Source: Clostridiales bacterium
GTDB lineage: Bacteria > Bacillota > Clostridia > Christensenellales > Pumilibacteraceae
Direction: 5' to 3'
Assembly: GCA_022508405.1 (NCBI GenBank)
Contig: JAFLVI010000007.1
Coordinates: 1-42,563 of the forward strand
Length of the DNA stretch: 42,563 bases
Shown: one piece after another, positions 25,661 to 35,285 of the stretch
How positions within the stretch are numbered: position 1 is the stretch's first letter
How the letters are laid out: the number at the start of each line of letters is the position of its first letter
Made by a program: the position numbers and the translations under genes
Notes under the pieces: model-generated
Database searches by the model: none
Told to the model about the DNA's origin: nothing
What the model saw: only the letters and a program-made list of their open reading frames with translations

Positions 25661-27159
25661 TGAAAAAGCTTAGAATTGCGGCAATATGTATACTTGCAGT
25701 TCTTGCGGTATTTGCCTTTGGTGCATGTAGCAGCAAAAAATCCCCCAAAATGTATACCGTTACTTTTAATACAATGGGCGGATCTGCGGTATCTTCCTAC
25801 AAACTGGAGGCCGGCAAAAAAATCACTCGTCCCAAGACAATTCCCACAAAGGAAATGTTTGTATTTGATGATTGGTATTGGGAAAATCCCAAAAAGGCCG
25901 GCGAAATACAAAAGTTTGTATTCGGCACCAAGATATCACAGAACATTACGTTATTTGCGGGCTGGATAGGCGAGACAAGCGTAAAAATAGACTTCGATCC
26001 CAACGGCGGAGCATTTGAAAACGATAAGGAAGTCTCACTATACGGGCTTATCGGCGCTCAAATGACAGAACCTGAGGATGTGCCTACTCGCACAGGATAC
26101 GTCTTTGACGGCTGGTATACGGAAGAGGAGTGCTACAACAAGTTCCCGTTTAGTGTGTTCCCCTCGGATAATGCCACGCTGTATGCAGGCTGGGCAAGGG
26201 ACACCGAGAATTATGTGTTTATTTCGTACTACGGCAACGATGAGTTATTGCTAGTCGAGCCTGTGGAAAAAGACGAAGACGTTGTTTTGCCCGATTTATT
26301 CGATGCGGACAGCGATATTGTTACAACCGGTTGGTTTGTGGACAACAATCCCAACAGACCTTATACATTCGGCAAAGCCACAGTCGATTTGGACTTATAT
26401 ACCGATTATTATACCAACGGCTTGGTGTTTAGCAGTTCTACAAGGTACAGCACGGTTGCCGGTTATGAAGGCACTGCCACCAAGGTGATTGTTCCGCCTG
26501 CTTACGGCGGCAAACCGGTTACTGCCATCGGCGATGACGCGTTTTACAGAACGGGGGAACTCCCTTCGATAAAATCTGTATCGCTTCCAGACAGCATAAC
26601 CACAATAGGCGACAGAGCTTTTTACAACTGTCAGTACCTTGCGTCAATCAATTTAACAGACAACGTTACTCATATCGGCGAAAACGCATTTTACCGTAAC
26701 ACACGGCTAAGGACGGTAGGCGATATTACCGGTGTTATGGGCGAAGGGCTTGGAGCCGGTGCGTTCAACGGCTGTAGCGATTTGCGCCAAATCGAACTTG
26801 GCAACGGATTGACAAAGATATCGGATTATACGTTTAACGACTGTTCGGCACTCAACCAAATAACACTGTCCGGCGCGTTAAAGGGTATAGGTAATTATGC
26901 ATTCAGCGGTTGCACATCGCTTAAGTCCATCGAGATCGAATCTTCGGTTTTGGAGACAATAGGCGATTACGCATTTGCGGACTGTTCCGCCCTTGTGGAT
27001 GTTACGATTGCAAAGGAAAGTGCCGCGGTTACGCTTGGCGGCAACGCATTTTTAAACAGCCGCAACGTTACAATCTATGTTCCGTCCAATCTTCTTGATG
27101 CTTACAAAAACAACGCAACCAACAACAAATTCAAGGATAAATTTGCAGCGATAAGGTAG
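25660..27159 (+). CDS. InlB-repeat and leucine-rich-repeat surface lipoprotein
   Basis: This encodes a 499-residue lipoprotein. The ATG at 25660 shares a base with the protease stop (TAATG) and follows AAAAGGAGGGG, so translation is coupled to the protease. The signal peptide MKKLRIAAICILAVLAVFAF ends at lipobox GAC, with Cys23. Two InlB/Listeria-Bacteroides repeats follow (about residues 33-105 and 107-180; YTVTFNTMGG..., IDFDPNGGAF...FDGWYTEEE...TLYAGW), a degenerate third near 185-245, then about seven BspA-type LRR_5 repeats (260-480; ITTIGDRAFYNCQ, ISDYTFNDCSAL). No enzyme motif is present. It shares both module types with neighbours, suggesting a membrane-tethered binding partner of the protease. 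Such modules are known for adhesion; the ligand is unknown. Confidence 0.85.
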   Translation: MKKLRIAAICILAVLAVFAFGACSSKKSPKMYTVTFNTMGGSAVSSYKLEAGKKITRPKTIPTKEMFVFDDWYWENPKKAGEIQKFVFGTKISQNITLFAGWIGETSVKIDFDPNGGAFENDKEVSLYGLIGAQMTEPEDVPTRTGYVFDGWYTEEECYNKFPFSVFPSDNATLYAGWARDTENYVFISYYGNDELLLVEPVEKDEDVVLPDLFDADSDIVTTGWFVDNNPNRPYTFGKATVDLDLYTDYYTNGLVFSSSTRYSTVAGYEGTATKVIVPPAYGGKPVTAIGDDAFYRTGELPSIKSVSLPDSITTIGDRAFYNCQYLASINLTDNVTHIGENAFYRNTRLRTVGDITGVMGEGLGAGAFNGCSDLRQIELGNGLTKISDYTFNDCSALNQITLSGALKGIGNYAFSGCTSLKSIEIESSVLETIGDYAFADCSALVDVTIAKESAAVTLGGNAFLNSRNVTIYVPSNLLDAYKNNATNNKFKDKFAAIR

Positions 27160-27163
27160 ACAA

Positions 27164-28666
27164 ATGCAAAACGCAATTTCAACAAAACGCAGAAAGCTTT
27201 TTCTGTTCATACTGTTTATTGTGCTTGCCGTATTAGGCATATTTGTGTTTACGGCGTGTTCCGAGGAAGCCGGTGAGCAAACGTTAAGAAACAAAGGATA
27301 TCAGGTCTTTGTTGTTTACGATTTTAACGGCGGCACATGGAACACCAATAAATCCGTCACGGTTGCCGTAAAGAAAAATAGTTTGCTCCCCGCGCCGCTT
27401 CGCACCAACGGCGGAGTAGGCTTTCCTACTAGGAAAAACTACTCGTTTAAGGGCTTTTATCCCGCTGAGACCGATGAAGACGGTAATGTGGTTTATGATG
27501 AGAACGGAAAAGTAGTAATTTCCGACACCGAATGGAATTTTGAAACCGACAGGGTAGAAGACAAAGATTTTACGCTGTATGCCAAGTGGTGGGACAATTA
27601 CAAAGTGGTTTTGCACTACGGCGAAAGCTACGAATTCAGTACGGAAATTGACTTGTCGCGCAATCAGGACGGTAGTCCGGTCACCATTACGGCAAATTCT
27701 TTAAGAGTAAATGACGTAACATTTTTATCTTACAATATGGTTAAAGACAGTACGGACGAAGCGACCGCGCTAAATAAATTCCCGTTTGATCTTTCTCCGT
27801 ATGTCCCGTCAGGCGACGGTTTGGAAATCGACGTGTGGGGCAAATCATTGATGGGAAATTACGTATTGGTTCGCTCCGCAAGCGACTTAAGCATTTCTTC
27901 TGTCGGTGAGAATACAAATTATTATTTGCTGGAAGATATCGACTTTAAAGGCGAAAAGTATGACGAGAGCAGTTCGCTACAGACGACAAAGCTCCCCAAG
28001 TCGTACGGCGGCAAATTTATAGGTAACGGTCATACTATCAGCAACTTCAATATTAAAATGGATACGCTGGACCGCACATATAACAGCTTTGGACTGTTTA
28101 GAACGCTGGAGTCGGGTGCGGAAATCACAGGCGTAACATTCAATAACTTTACGTTCAGCTACGATTTGTCCAATTCCAATATCAGCAACTACTATGTGGG
28201 TATGCTGGCGGGACAATGCGAGCAAAACGTAAAAATCGAAGACGTGCACTTTACATCTTGCAAATTGGAATATTTAGTCGGGACGGGAGTGCAAGACGGC
28301 TCTGTCGTAATAGCGGACGACCTGCTTGTCGCTCAAAAACCGCAGTCGGTTGTTCTTAATAACTGCTCCGAAACCGAAACTATGCGCGTCTACTCAACAG
28401 GCGTACTTACGGACGACCAAGAGTATATAATTTACGTAAAGTATACGTTGGATAACGACGCAATAGTTTTGGACAAAGACTCAATCTACAAGCTGGCGCA
28501 AAAGAACAGCAACGGTAATTATTCCAACAAAACTATTGAAAGCACGGAATACAAAGGTAACAACACGTACGTTTTGACGCGGCTGGACGGCAGCGAGTAC
28601 GACGTGACAATTACAGTCGATAATGGCAAGTTACATGCCACTATGGTATTAAAAGAAACAACATAA
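27164..28666 (+). CDS. GLUG-like/InlB-repeat surface lipoprotein
   Basis: This encodes a 500-residue lipoprotein. The signal peptide has a basic start (MQNAISTKRRK), a long hydrophobic core and lipobox FTAC, with Cys32. Residues about 45-145 contain one InlB-type repeat of unusual length (VVYDFNGGTWNTNK...FKGFYPAE...FTLYAKWW). Residues about 245-360 resemble the GLUG/IgA-protease-type repeat: LLEDIDFKGE, then YGGKFIGNGHTISNFNI and GLFRTLESGAEITGVTFNNF. The C-terminal third is beta-rich without recognisable motifs. It starts four bases after the preceding lipoprotein and ends 22 bases before oppA. The binding of proteins or glycans at the surface is inferred only from modules and context. Confidence 0.8.
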   Translation: MQNAISTKRRKLFLFILFIVLAVLGIFVFTACSEEAGEQTLRNKGYQVFVVYDFNGGTWNTNKSVTVAVKKNSLLPAPLRTNGGVGFPTRKNYSFKGFYPAETDEDGNVVYDENGKVVISDTEWNFETDRVEDKDFTLYAKWWDNYKVVLHYGESYEFSTEIDLSRNQDGSPVTITANSLRVNDVTFLSYNMVKDSTDEATALNKFPFDLSPYVPSGDGLEIDVWGKSLMGNYVLVRSASDLSISSVGENTNYYLLEDIDFKGEKYDESSSLQTTKLPKSYGGKFIGNGHTISNFNIKMDTLDRTYNSFGLFRTLESGAEITGVTFNNFTFSYDLSNSNISNYYVGMLAGQCEQNVKIEDVHFTSCKLEYLVGTGVQDGSVVIADDLLVAQKPQSVVLNNCSETETMRVYSTGVLTDDQEYIIYVKYTLDNDAIVLDKDSIYKLAQKNSNGNYSNKTIESTEYKGNNTYVLTRLDGSEYDVTITVDNGKLHATMVLKETT

Positions 28667-28688
28667 TTTATGTTAACTAGGAGGTAAT

Positions 28689-31295
28689 ATGAAAATCTCG
28701 TTTAAAAAGACTCTTGCAAAAATGTTATGCCTTACAATGGGCGTCAGCTCTATGGCTGCGCCGCTAATCGGTTGCGGTCAAAAATCGACCACGCCCGTCT
28801 TGCTGCTTGCAACAGACGCGTTGGATACCGTATTCAACCCGTTCTTTTACACATCGGGTCCGGACGGTGAAATAGTAGGTCAGACTCAAATCGGCATGCT
28901 TTCCAGTGACAAAAACGGCCAGCTGATAGCCAACTGGAACGAACCGTGCGTTGCGTTTGAATGGAGTTATGTAAAGCACGGCGATCCGTCTATGGTGCAG
29001 GGCAATGATTACGGTGATTACTATACAGATTATTACTTTGCGTTAAAGGACAATATCAAGTTCAGCGACGGCGTACTACTTACCAAGGACGACGTGTTGT
29101 TCAATATGTATATGTATCTCGATCCCGCTTACACCGGTTCTAACACGATGTATTCGGTCAAGATTGACGGCCTTACGGAATACCGCACGCAGACTGCCGA
29201 TTTGGATAACGCCGCCGGTGCCGACCAATATTTCCAAAACAAAGTAGAGGGCAGACTTAAAAAGATTTTGGCATGGGTAGAGGACGAAGACGCACCGTGG
29301 GGTGACGCCGGATTTTCCCAATACGAATATTATCCCGGCGAAAAAACGCTTGAAAGCGATATAAAAAGAATTCAAGAGTACTACAAGACCTCGCTTAGCG
29401 AAACTTGGACGTCCGTTATTTCCGCCGATATCGAAAAGGAGTACGAAAAGTACAAGGGTTCGGACGGCAAACTGCTTATTACCGAGCCGTATCAGCTTTT
29501 CCTGTATTATTACGGCATAGTTAATTTACGCGAACACCGCGTCAGTACTTCCACCGGCAGTGTAGTCGACTATTACGAATACGAAAATAATTTCCCGCAA
29601 AAGGATATTCCCAACAAAAAAGACGACAGAAAGAGCAATAAGTTTAGGGATACGCTTATAAATTACGTATATAACGGAAAGTTTGACGCAACGGAACAGG
29701 CTAATGCCACGAATGGATTCAGACAAAATCTTTATGATGTAATGAATTCCTATCCTGTAAATGCGTATATGGAGGAGTATTTGCTGTCCGACGTTAAATA
29801 CCGTGAATTTAAGAACAACATGCAAGTAAAATCAATCCGCGGTATTACGGTGGAAAAGCAAGACACAATAAAAGTTGTCGATGAAAATACGGGTAATGTA
29901 GTAGAAAAACCGTTAAAAGACGCCGCAGGCAATCCCAAGTCGTACTACGTTTTGCATGTCAAGATAAAGGGTGTAGACCCCAAGGCACAGCAAAACTTTG
30001 CGTTTACCGTCGCCCCCGGTCACTACTATTCCACCAAGGAAGAATGGGCTAAAGCTACAGGCGACAACGATAAGGATAACGAGTTTTTCGGCGTAAAATT
30101 CTCCGACCCTTCGTTTATGGATTCGGTCAGAGTCAAGCAACTGCCTTTGGGTGCGGGACCTTACCGTGCGGCTAAAAGCACTGGCGGCGTAGCAACAAAG
30201 AAGAGCGACTTCTTTGGCTCCAACAATATCGTCAACTTCGAGGCAAATCCCAACTTCTTATTGGGTAAACCCAAAATCAAAAAGCTTCGCTATAAAGTTA
30301 TAAGCAGTTCCCAGCTGTATAATGCTGTTAAGAAAGGCGAGGTTGACTATGCGTCTCCTTCCATGAAGAGAGAGGAGATTACCCAGCTTGCAAAAGACGC
30401 AGGAAAGTTAAGTTCGGAAAGTGCGGATAATCTCGGTTACGGCTATATCGGCATAAGCGCGCGTTACATTCCCAATATCTATATTCGTAAAGCCATTATG
30501 ACAACGCTCGATTCCCAGATGTGTATTGATTCATACTACGGTGGAGAGGGCGGCTCGGTAATAACAAGACCGATGTCCAAGACTCTTGAGGGTTATTACT
30601 TGGATTGGGATGCGTATTATGAATTTGACGATACAGGTGCGAAGGCAAAAGAGTTTTTGGAAGACGGCGGTTGCCGCTATGAAAACGGCGTTTATTTAGA
30701 CGAAACTGGGAAAAAGATGAAGTACACGTTTACCATTGCCGGCGACAGCGACGATCACCCCGCAAACTACATGCTTTTACGGTCTGCGGAAATCCTTAAC
30801 GATTTAGGTTTGGAGATTACGGTCACGCACGACTCAATGGCGCTTTCCAAGCTGTCCAGCGGATTGCTTACCGTATGGGCTGCTGCGTGGAGCTCTTCGT
30901 CCGATCCCGATATGTTCCAAGTTTATCACAAAAATTCACAGGCAACAAGCACAACCGCATGGGGCTACAAATACATATTCAGCAGTCAGTTCCAAGAGTT
31001 GGAGCCGAAAAACAACAAGCTAGGTTACGATCAACGTAAGATGATAGACGAGCTTTCCGCTTTGATTGACGACGGCAGAGAAACCGATGTAAAGGAAGAG
31101 CGTATAGAAATTTACGACCAAGCTATGGATAAGCTTATGGATCTTGCGGTGGAATTCCCCACATACCAGAGAAAGGTTTTCTATATCTGGAGAAAAGGCG
31201 TGTTTAAGGAAAAGACCATGCTTCGCGGCACAGGCAACGTTACGACCTATCAGTCGCCGCTTTCAAGAATTTGGGAAGTGGAACTAGCTAAATAA
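28689..31295 (+). CDS. oppA: Oligopeptide ABC transporter substrate-binding lipoprotein, enlarged
   Basis: This 868-residue lipoprotein belongs to the SBP_bac_5 family that delivers peptides to the Opp/Dpp permease. The lipobox is PLIGC, with Cys29. The family core is present: LKDNIKFSDGVLLTKDDVLFNMYMYLDP (about 115-145), GAGPYRA (about 488), the IRKAIMTTLD block (about 600) and the C-terminal AAWSSSSDPDMF region (about 736). It is some 250-300 residues longer than usual OppA, mainly from an acidic insertion at about 165-380 between the first two lobes' motifs. A strong ribosome site (AGGAGG) precedes the ATG. Being in one unit with a surface protease, it probably binds its products; a wider cleft for longer peptides is speculation. 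Confidence 0.9.
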   Translation: MKISFKKTLAKMLCLTMGVSSMAAPLIGCGQKSTTPVLLLATDALDTVFNPFFYTSGPDGEIVGQTQIGMLSSDKNGQLIANWNEPCVAFEWSYVKHGDPSMVQGNDYGDYYTDYYFALKDNIKFSDGVLLTKDDVLFNMYMYLDPAYTGSNTMYSVKIDGLTEYRTQTADLDNAAGADQYFQNKVEGRLKKILAWVEDEDAPWGDAGFSQYEYYPGEKTLESDIKRIQEYYKTSLSETWTSVISADIEKEYEKYKGSDGKLLITEPYQLFLYYYGIVNLREHRVSTSTGSVVDYYEYENNFPQKDIPNKKDDRKSNKFRDTLINYVYNGKFDATEQANATNGFRQNLYDVMNSYPVNAYMEEYLLSDVKYREFKNNMQVKSIRGITVEKQDTIKVVDENTGNVVEKPLKDAAGNPKSYYVLHVKIKGVDPKAQQNFAFTVAPGHYYSTKEEWAKATGDNDKDNEFFGVKFSDPSFMDSVRVKQLPLGAGPYRAAKSTGGVATKKSDFFGSNNIVNFEANPNFLLGKPKIKKLRYKVISSSQLYNAVKKGEVDYASPSMKREEITQLAKDAGKLSSESADNLGYGYIGISARYIPNIYIRKAIMTTLDSQMCIDSYYGGEGGSVITRPMSKTLEGYYLDWDAYYEFDDTGAKAKEFLEDGGCRYENGVYLDETGKKMKYTFTIAGDSDDHPANYMLLRSAEILNDLGLEITVTHDSMALSKLSSGLLTVWAAAWSSSSDPDMFQVYHKNSQATSTTAWGYKYIFSSQFQELEPKNNKLGYDQRKMIDELSALIDDGRETDVKEERIEIYDQAMDKLMDLAVEFPTYQRKVFYIWRKGVFKEKTMLRGTGNVTTYQSPLSRIWEVELAK

Positions 31296-31326
31296 TAGTC
31301 CGATTGACTACGACTAAAGGTAAAAA

Positions 31327-32310
31327 ATGGTTAAGTACATCTTAAAAAGAGTAATATACTCCATACTGATTTTGTTGCTGGTATCATTGCTGTTGTACCT
31401 GATTATGCGTATGCTGCCCAACGACTTTGTTGACAAAACATACGAATCTCAGTTGAATAGCGGTGTTATGACAAAGGAAGACCTGCATCGAATAAAGGAA
31501 ACGCTAGGTATTGCCGATAACTCCTTTAAAGGCATAATGAGGGGTTACGGAGATTGGCTTAAAAACGCACTCCGCGGCGACTTAGGCTTGTCGTTAAAAT
31601 ATCAAGCGCCGGTCGGACAGGTTATTTCCGACCACATGTGGATATCGTTTGGCATTGCCATGTTTGCGTTTATCTTCCAGTTTATCATTGCCATTCCGCT
31701 TGGCATAAAGGCTGCAACACATCAGTACGGTGCGGTGGACTACACAACGTCCGTTTTGGCAATGGTAGGCATTTCCTTGCCGTCCTTCTTTTTGGCATAC
31801 CTGTTAATGCGCGTTTTATCAATCGAATTAGGGTGGTTCCCGTTGCAGGGTATAGATTCCGGACGCGGGAGCGGGTTTGACCTAGGCGATCTTCTTTGGC
31901 ATATGGTCTTGCCCATGTTGACTATTATTATCGGTTCGATAGGCGGACTTATGCGTCACACGCGTACCAACACGCTTGAGGTGCTCAATCAGGACTATGT
32001 GCGCACTGCGCGTGCAAAGGGACTGTCGGAACGCAAGGTTGTATACAAGCATGTGTTCCGTAACACAATGGTTCCCATTGTCACCATGACGGCGGGTATT
32101 ATCCCGGGACTTTTCGGCGGCATGATGATATTGGAAAAAGTTTTTGCCATAGACGGCATAGGAAGAATTGCATACGAAGCAATGGGCGTGGGAGATTTTC
32201 CGCTTGTTATGGGGTACAATATGTTTATTTCCATACTTACGGTGCTCGGCACATTGCTTTCCGACCTTGCTTACATGCTGGTTGACCCCAGAATAAAGAT
32301 TTCAAAATAG
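31327..32310 (+). CDS. oppB: Oligopeptide ABC transporter permease
   Basis: This 327-residue inner-membrane protein has the BPD_transp_1 pattern. The N-terminal KYILKRVIYSILILLLVSLLLYL helix is followed by an extracellular loop, then helices around 105-130, 140-165, 185-210, 245-270 and 295-315. The EAA loop that docks on the ATPases is visible as VRTARAKGLSERKVVYKHVFRNTMVPIVT (about 220-248). Size and layout match OppB/DppB. It pairs with OppC to form the peptide pore, with OppA delivering substrate. It lies 31 bases after oppA and ten bases before oppC. Confidence 0.94.
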   Translation: MVKYILKRVIYSILILLLVSLLLYLIMRMLPNDFVDKTYESQLNSGVMTKEDLHRIKETLGIADNSFKGIMRGYGDWLKNALRGDLGLSLKYQAPVGQVISDHMWISFGIAMFAFIFQFIIAIPLGIKAATHQYGAVDYTTSVLAMVGISLPSFFLAYLLMRVLSIELGWFPLQGIDSGRGSGFDLGDLLWHMVLPMLTIIIGSIGGLMRHTRTNTLEVLNQDYVRTARAKGLSERKVVYKHVFRNTMVPIVTMTAGIIPGLFGGMMILEKVFAIDGIGRIAYEAMGVGDFPLVMGYNMFISILTVLGTLLSDLAYMLVDPRIKISK

Positions 32311-32320
32311 GCGGTGTATT

Positions 32321-33508
32321 GTGGAAGAAAATAAACAAGAAATTCTTAATAACGCCGCCGAAATCGAGCAAAGTCCCGTTTCGGATATACAGCCCGATAT
32401 GAATGCTGCGGATACTGCGGCTGCAGTGGCCGTTTCCCAACAGGAAAAAGCCCCGCAAAAAGAAAAAACAAGCGAGTTTATTTCGGACAACGTCAGGATT
32501 GTTTCGCCGTTTAAGCTTGTTCTAAAGCGGTTTTTCAGATCGCGGCTTTCCGTTATCGGACTTATAATGTTCCTTTCCGTTGTTGTTTTCTCCTTTTTGG
32601 GACCCGTTTTTGTTCCTTGGGGAGAGAAGGAAATAGACCGTTCTCAATCGTACCGTACATATTACGATATCTCATCCCTTTATTCGGTAGTAGACGAAGA
32701 AGGCAATGAGTTGTTTACGTATTACACCTTTTCGGTAAGCAGACCGGAAAACCTTAATATTTACGCGCCGTCGTTTACGTACGGCATAAACAAGCAAGGC
32801 AAAAGGGCGCTTCATCTATTCGGTACGGACGGCACAGGCTACGACATTCTTGTAAGACTTATGTACGGCGGACGGCTTTCGCTCATGCTAAGCTTTTTGG
32901 TCGTTTTGGTCTATACTCTTATAGGTATTATAATGGGCGGACTTGCCGGCTACTTCGGCGGCTGGGTTGATATGCTTATAATGCGGCTTGTGGATATAAT
33001 TAACTGCTTGCCGTCTTTACCGCTTATGCTCATTTTGGGCGCAGTTTTTGACGGATGGCATGTAAGCCCCAATTTGCGCGTATATTTTATGATGGGCGTG
33101 CTTACATTGATGAGTTGGTCGGGTACTGCCAGACTTGTGCGCGGACAAATTTTGACATTGCGCGAGCAGGAGTATATGGTGGCTACCGATGCGCTTGGAT
33201 TCAGCCCTTGGCGAAAGATATTTAAGCATTTGGTGCCAAACGTCATGCCGCAGCTGATTGTTTCCATGACGCTCGGACTGGGCGGAACAATACTGACCGA
33301 AGCGTCGCTCAGCTTTTTGGGCCTTGGCGCACCGCCCGATGTTGCGTCACTGGGAAGAATGGTCAACGCGGCGGAAAGTCAAACTGTACTTGAAAAATAT
33401 ACTATGGCATGGTTGCCGGCGGGATTGATAATTATTCTTGCGGTTGTTGCCTTCAACTTTATCGGTGACGGATTGCGCGATGCGCTTGATCCCAAGATGA
33501 AGAGGTGA
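32321..33508 (+). CDS. oppC: Oligopeptide ABC transporter permease, extended N-terminus
   Basis: This 395-residue permease has the OppC features FRSRLSVIGLIMF at the first helix (about 68-90) and the EAA docking loop TDALGFSPWRKIFKHLVPNVMPQLI (about 288-312). It starts with GTG at 32321. It is about 90-100 residues longer than typical OppC, from an N-terminal acidic, Gln/Ala-rich tail (residues 1-55) and a longer external loop between the first and second helices (about 95-165: EKEIDRSQSYRTYY... SFTYGINKQGKRALHLFG). The external loop could contact the large OppA or the surface lipoproteins, which is inference. It forms the pore with OppB. Confidence 0.93.
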   Translation: MEENKQEILNNAAEIEQSPVSDIQPDMNAADTAAAVAVSQQEKAPQKEKTSEFISDNVRIVSPFKLVLKRFFRSRLSVIGLIMFLSVVVFSFLGPVFVPWGEKEIDRSQSYRTYYDISSLYSVVDEEGNELFTYYTFSVSRPENLNIYAPSFTYGINKQGKRALHLFGTDGTGYDILVRLMYGGRLSLMLSFLVVLVYTLIGIIMGGLAGYFGGWVDMLIMRLVDIINCLPSLPLMLILGAVFDGWHVSPNLRVYFMMGVLTLMSWSGTARLVRGQILTLREQEYMVATDALGFSPWRKIFKHLVPNVMPQLIVSMTLGLGGTILTEASLSFLGLGAPPDVASLGRMVNAAESQTVLEKYTMAWLPAGLIIILAVVAFNFIGDGLRDALDPKMKR

Positions 33509-33512
33509 TGCA

Positions 33513-35285
33513 ATGGAAGAAAAACAAGAAAAAAAGAAGGGCGGTAACCGCATAAAAGCGTGGTACAGACGCGTCACGCATAAGGACGATCCCCATTATA
33601 TTTCCGGCAAAGAACAGCGCAAAATCGCCAAAGACAATCGTAAAGCGACGCGCGAGTTCGAAAAGAAAAAACGCAGAAATGTTTCCGAATCGGATTATAT
33701 TTCCCAAATGCGCGACAATAACAACATTTTGGAAATAGATAATCTTTGCACGTATTTCTTTACCGATGCCGGCGTTTCCAAAGCGGTGGACGGCGTTTCG
33801 TTTGACATTCCCAAAAGCTCTATTGTGGGCGTAGTAGGCGAAAGCGGTTGCGGCAAGTCCGTTACTTCGCTTTCCGTTATGCAACTTGTTCAAGCGCCGC
33901 AGGGTCAGATTGTCGACGGTTCTATACGGTTTAACACTCAAGACTACAAAAAGGGCGAGGACGGCAAGCCCATTCCCATCTGGGAATACGAAGAAGTAGA
34001 CGGGCAACGTGTAATCAAAACAGCGCCTAAGCTCGACAAAAAGGGTAAGCCCGTGCTCGACAAGGACGGCAAGCCCGTTTTGGTTCAGGTTCAGGCGGTG
34101 GACGGCAACGGATTTCCCGCATTCGAAATGGAGGATAAGGTTTTTGACATTGCCAAAATGCCTACGCGTGCTATGCAACGCATACGCGGCAAGGAAATTG
34201 CAATGATTTTTCAAGAACCCATGACAAGCCTTAATCCGCTATTTACCATAGGTAACCAGTTGGACGAGGTTGTTTTGCTCCACACCCCCGGCGCGGATAA
34301 GGCGCTTGCGCACAAGCGCACAATAGAAATGTTGGGACTTGTCGGAATAGCCATGCCCGATATAGTCTACAAAAGATATCCGCATGAGCTGTCCGGCGGT
34401 ATGCGTCAGCGCGTGATGATAGCTATGGCCCTTGCGTGCAATCCCAAGCTGATTGTCGCAGACGAGCCGACTACGGCGCTTGACGTTACAATTCAGGCTC
34501 AGGTTTTGGAGCTTCTTAAGGAAATCAAGACTAAAATCAACGGTTCTATCATGATAATAACGCACGACTTGGGCGTTATTGCCGGCATGGCGGACTACGT
34601 TGTTGTTATGTACGCAGGGCGCGTGATAGAAAAGGGCACGGTGGAGGACATTTTTGACACTCCGTTGCACCCTTACACTGTGGGATTGCAAAAGAGCAAG
34701 CCCGTTATGAACAAGGACGTGGAATGGCTGTACAGCATTAAAGGTCAGGTCCCCAATCCTATCAATATGCCCAAATATTGCTATTTTAAGGATCGCTGTG
34801 AAAGCTGTGTTGAATGCTGCAACGGCGAGTATCCGCCGCTTGTAAAGGTGTCCGATACGCATTACGTGGCGTGTTACCGCGGCGAAGAAATGATGGCGGC
34901 GTTAAAAGCTAAGGCTGAAGAACAAAAAGCACAGGCGGATAATGACGCTTTGGGCGTCGAAAATGCGGAACAGGCGGCTTCGGACGAACAGGCCGCAACA
35001 CTTGAGACCGATAAAAAGAAAAAGACAAAGTCCGCCAAAACCAAATCGAAGCACGCAGAGCCCAAGGTGGTTATCGCCACCAAAAAGCCTGCAAAAAAGT
35101 CGAGCACAACTAAGGCTAAGACCGCTACTGCTGCCAAGACAAATGTTGCCGCTACAGCTAAGGCAAAGACATCCGCTTCGGCTAAGCCTGCCGCCAAGTC
35201 AAGCGGCACAAAAAAGGCTTCAACAAGCAAGTCAACTACCAAAAAAAGCCCGCAGAGTAAGTCCGGCGAGAAGGAGAATAAGTAA
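33513..35285 (+). CDS. oppD: Oligopeptide ABC transporter ATPase with H1-like tail
   Basis: This 590-residue ATPase energises the peptide importer. Walker A GESGCGKS is at 109-116, the Q-loop at IFQEPMTSLNP (about 232), signature LSGGMRQR at 293-300, Walker B LIVADEPT at 313-320, and the H-loop in ITHDLGV (about 350). The OppD/F C-terminal Cys-rich motif follows (YCYFKDRCESCVECC). Three oddities: a basic N-terminal extension of about 70 residues; a 60-residue insertion between the Walker A domain and Q-loop (about 145-210) with an imperfect KKGKPVL/KDGKPVL duplication; and a C-terminal tail of about 130 residues made almost only of Lys, Ala, Ser and Thr. The final stop overlaps the oppF start (TAATG). 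Confidence 0.94.
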   Translation: MEEKQEKKKGGNRIKAWYRRVTHKDDPHYISGKEQRKIAKDNRKATREFEKKKRRNVSESDYISQMRDNNNILEIDNLCTYFFTDAGVSKAVDGVSFDIPKSSIVGVVGESGCGKSVTSLSVMQLVQAPQGQIVDGSIRFNTQDYKKGEDGKPIPIWEYEEVDGQRVIKTAPKLDKKGKPVLDKDGKPVLVQVQAVDGNGFPAFEMEDKVFDIAKMPTRAMQRIRGKEIAMIFQEPMTSLNPLFTIGNQLDEVVLLHTPGADKALAHKRTIEMLGLVGIAMPDIVYKRYPHELSGGMRQRVMIAMALACNPKLIVADEPTTALDVTIQAQVLELLKEIKTKINGSIMIITHDLGVIAGMADYVVVMYAGRVIEKGTVEDIFDTPLHPYTVGLQKSKPVMNKDVEWLYSIKGQVPNPINMPKYCYFKDRCESCVECCNGEYPPLVKVSDTHYVACYRGEEMMAALKAKAEEQKAQADNDALGVENAEQAASDEQAATLETDKKKKTKSAKTKSKHAEPKVVIATKKPAKKSSTTKAKTATAAKTNVAATAKAKTSASAKPAAKSSGTKKASTSKSTTKKSPQSKSGEKENK

